From contig NC_060233.1 of assembly GCF_021155775.2 (NCBI RefSeq), positions 30,535,077 through 30,599,076 on the forward strand: a stretch of DNA of 64,000 bases. Direction: 5' to 3'. Shown here piece after piece: positions 62,701-64,000 of this stretch. Below the pieces are notes generated by a model. The model was given only the letters and a program-made list of their open reading frames with translations. It was not told where the DNA came from and did not search any database. Numbering within the stretch: position 1 is the first letter of the stretch; every line of letters starts with the position of its first letter. The translations under genes were made by a program, and so were the position numbers. The DNA comes from Neodiprion pinetum. Lineage: Eukaryota > Arthropoda > Insecta > Hymenoptera > Diprionidae.

Positions 62701-63648
62701 GAAATCTCGCAAACGTTATCGAATCACTCTGAAACGTTTTCAAACTCTTGTGAAATAATTGCAGTCTCAAATAATCGGCGAAAGAATTGCGCGTCGATTC
62801 TTTTGGATCCCGTAAAGTCTTTGGAAATTGAATAAAATCCTTTTAAATCCTGTTCGGATTTTTCGAGTACAATGTTTTGCTGTTTGTTGTTTTGTTAATT
62901 TTTTTTTTCGTAAGTCCAGAACACATTCTAATGATACTTGTCAGGAATATAAACCGCTGTACGCATTCCATTTGCAAATTTTCTCGTCAATTGAACGAAA
63001 TACTTGAAAAATGTTGATTAGTGTATGTTTTGGATTCGCTGCAGCCAAATGCGATAAATTGAATTATCGCAAATTGAAGTCCGTTCGCTGATTGCTAGAC
63101 GTATGCATGATTAACACAGAAATGCAACGACTGTGAGTGCATATCACGGTGATTGTAATTTTCATGCGGTTCCAAATTCATGTTAAATACCGCATATCCA
63201 GCTCAAATTACACTCTTTATCAGTGCACAAATTATCCATACGACAACTGAAGATAATAATGGTGAAACAGATCTACACTTTTGTCACGGTTCAAAAATTG
63301 TGGTGAAAATATATTCAAGTGTAACTTTAAAATGAACTGATCTCCGCAAATTGGTCAAGTGGGATTTTTTTCCCGACTCGTCGGTAAGTGCAATCGATAC
63401 AATTAGTTACAAGTAGCAAATCATACATCGTACATCGTACATAGTATCAAACTTCGAAACTAGAGTTTGGATGTTCGGATGTTCAGAAAGTGACGTCACT
63501 CAAAATTTCTTTTCTCTTGACGTCATCAATCTATGTAGACGAAAATCAGCTAGCCAAATTTCTCAGTCTGGAAACAACCGCGCAGTAGAGCGGACGTACG
63601 AGATTCGCGCTCCGGAAATTTCGAGTACCGGGTTCTCAACCTCCTGGA

Positions 63649-63768
63649 TCCTGCGCTCCGGGTCGGTTACTTGGTGACTTTTGACCTTTACGAGTAATTC
63701 TCCGTAGTTCCTGCGCTCCAGGACCGCTACCTGGTCAACTTCGCCCTTCAGGATTAGCGCTCCCTAGT
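63649..63768 (+). repeat. Two 60-bp tandem units
   Basis: Units 63649-63708 and 63709-63768 both start TCCTGCGCTCC and end CC(G/C)TAGT, with about 60-70% internal identity. A third start, TCCCGCGC, follows at 63769. The stretch is GC-richer than its surroundings. Confidence 0.6.
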
Positions 63769-63949
63769 TCCCGCGCAGTTCAGTGAGCAGTGAGGACGTG
63801 AGGTATCTCATTATCTGGTAAAACACTGACATCGAGTAAACGAGCGCACGAGCACAAAAATCAGTCACACTAGGCATCCGATCCCGAACGAGCTTTAGCG
63901 GGCGAGGATTTTACAGCTGGTTTATATTAATCAAAAACGTTATTCTTAC

Positions 63950-64000
63950 CTTCAAATTTATCTCAGAATATTGGTGGAAAAACTTATTTACATAATTGTA
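63950..64000 (-). other. Possible 5' exon end at the window edge (consensus donor)
   Basis: On the minus strand the sequence ends ...AATTTGAAG|GTAAGAA, a near-perfect splice donor with GT at 63949. The 51 nt from the window edge to the donor are open in one frame only (17 codons, YNYVNKFFHQYSEINLK). It could be an upstream exon of the Dpr-like gene, whose start exon may be preceded by an acceptor at 47756. It could also be another gene, or chance in AT-rich DNA. Confidence 0.22.

Larger units (their letters stand above)
47776..63648. other. Region upstream of the Dpr-like start exon
   Basis: No coding exon recognised over about 16 kb. Holds the purine minisatellite, microsatellites, family B copy 3 and GC-richer patches at 50400-51420, 55240-55850, 58900-59560 and 62130-62470. 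The frame at 59141-59557 (138 codons) has no recognisable domain and is open antisense too. Likely 5' intron or intergenic regulatory DNA. Confidence 0.4.

Noticed and set aside
1..64000. CRISPR arrays, operons, prophage or bacterial RNA genes
   Set aside because: Nothing of this kind is visible; composition, introns and repeats are eukaryotic.

Overview
The window looks like non-coding-rich eukaryotic DNA, most likely from an insect. The only protein I can assign is the 5' end of a Dpr/zig-8-type immunoglobulin cell-surface gene, a family typical of arthropod nervous systems. The rest is AT-rich, CpG-containing, intron-like or intergenic DNA with many fold-back (MITE-like) repeats, simple repeats and homopolymer runs. 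There are no operons, Shine-Dalgarno sites or densely packed ORFs, so it is not prokaryotic. A hymenopteran source is possible from base texture, but that is only an impression.

The supported gene lies on the minus strand. Exon 1 (47690-47606) encodes a signal peptide and ends in a consensus GTGAGT donor. A 5.4-kb intron follows, then a 74-nt exon (42229-42156), a 246-bp intron and a 147-nt exon (41909-41763). The phases agree, giving 102 continuous residues: signal peptide, charged linker, and the first strands of an Ig domain with an N-glycosylation sequon and its first Cys. I found no exon for the rest of that Ig domain between 41762 and base 1. The third intron therefore probably exceeds 41 kb, and the left two thirds of the window is its interior.

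Inside that putative giant intron there is a possible second minus-strand promoter and first exon (TATA and Inr near 17619-17592, ORF 17496-17410), a decayed hammerhead-ribozyme-like relic of the Penelope type (31765-31820), and a tRNA-like SINE head (12333-12386). At least eight fold-back elements are also present. Two of them (10766-11080 and 36571-37389) share the terminal motif GGGTGGTCCTTA-TTTGGGG, and a related end occurs at 3477. Two dispersed repeat families are present in more than one copy (1994 and 24652; 5711, 28695 and 56391).

The right part (47.8-64 kb) is upstream of the signal-peptide exon. It has no recognisable coding exon, but it holds simple repeats, a purine-rich minisatellite, a 60-bp tandem duplication and GC-richer islands that could be regulatory. 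A possible splice acceptor at 47756 and a consensus donor at 63950 hint that the gene has upstream 5' exon(s). Most long open frames in the window are antisense or low-complexity artefacts and were left out.
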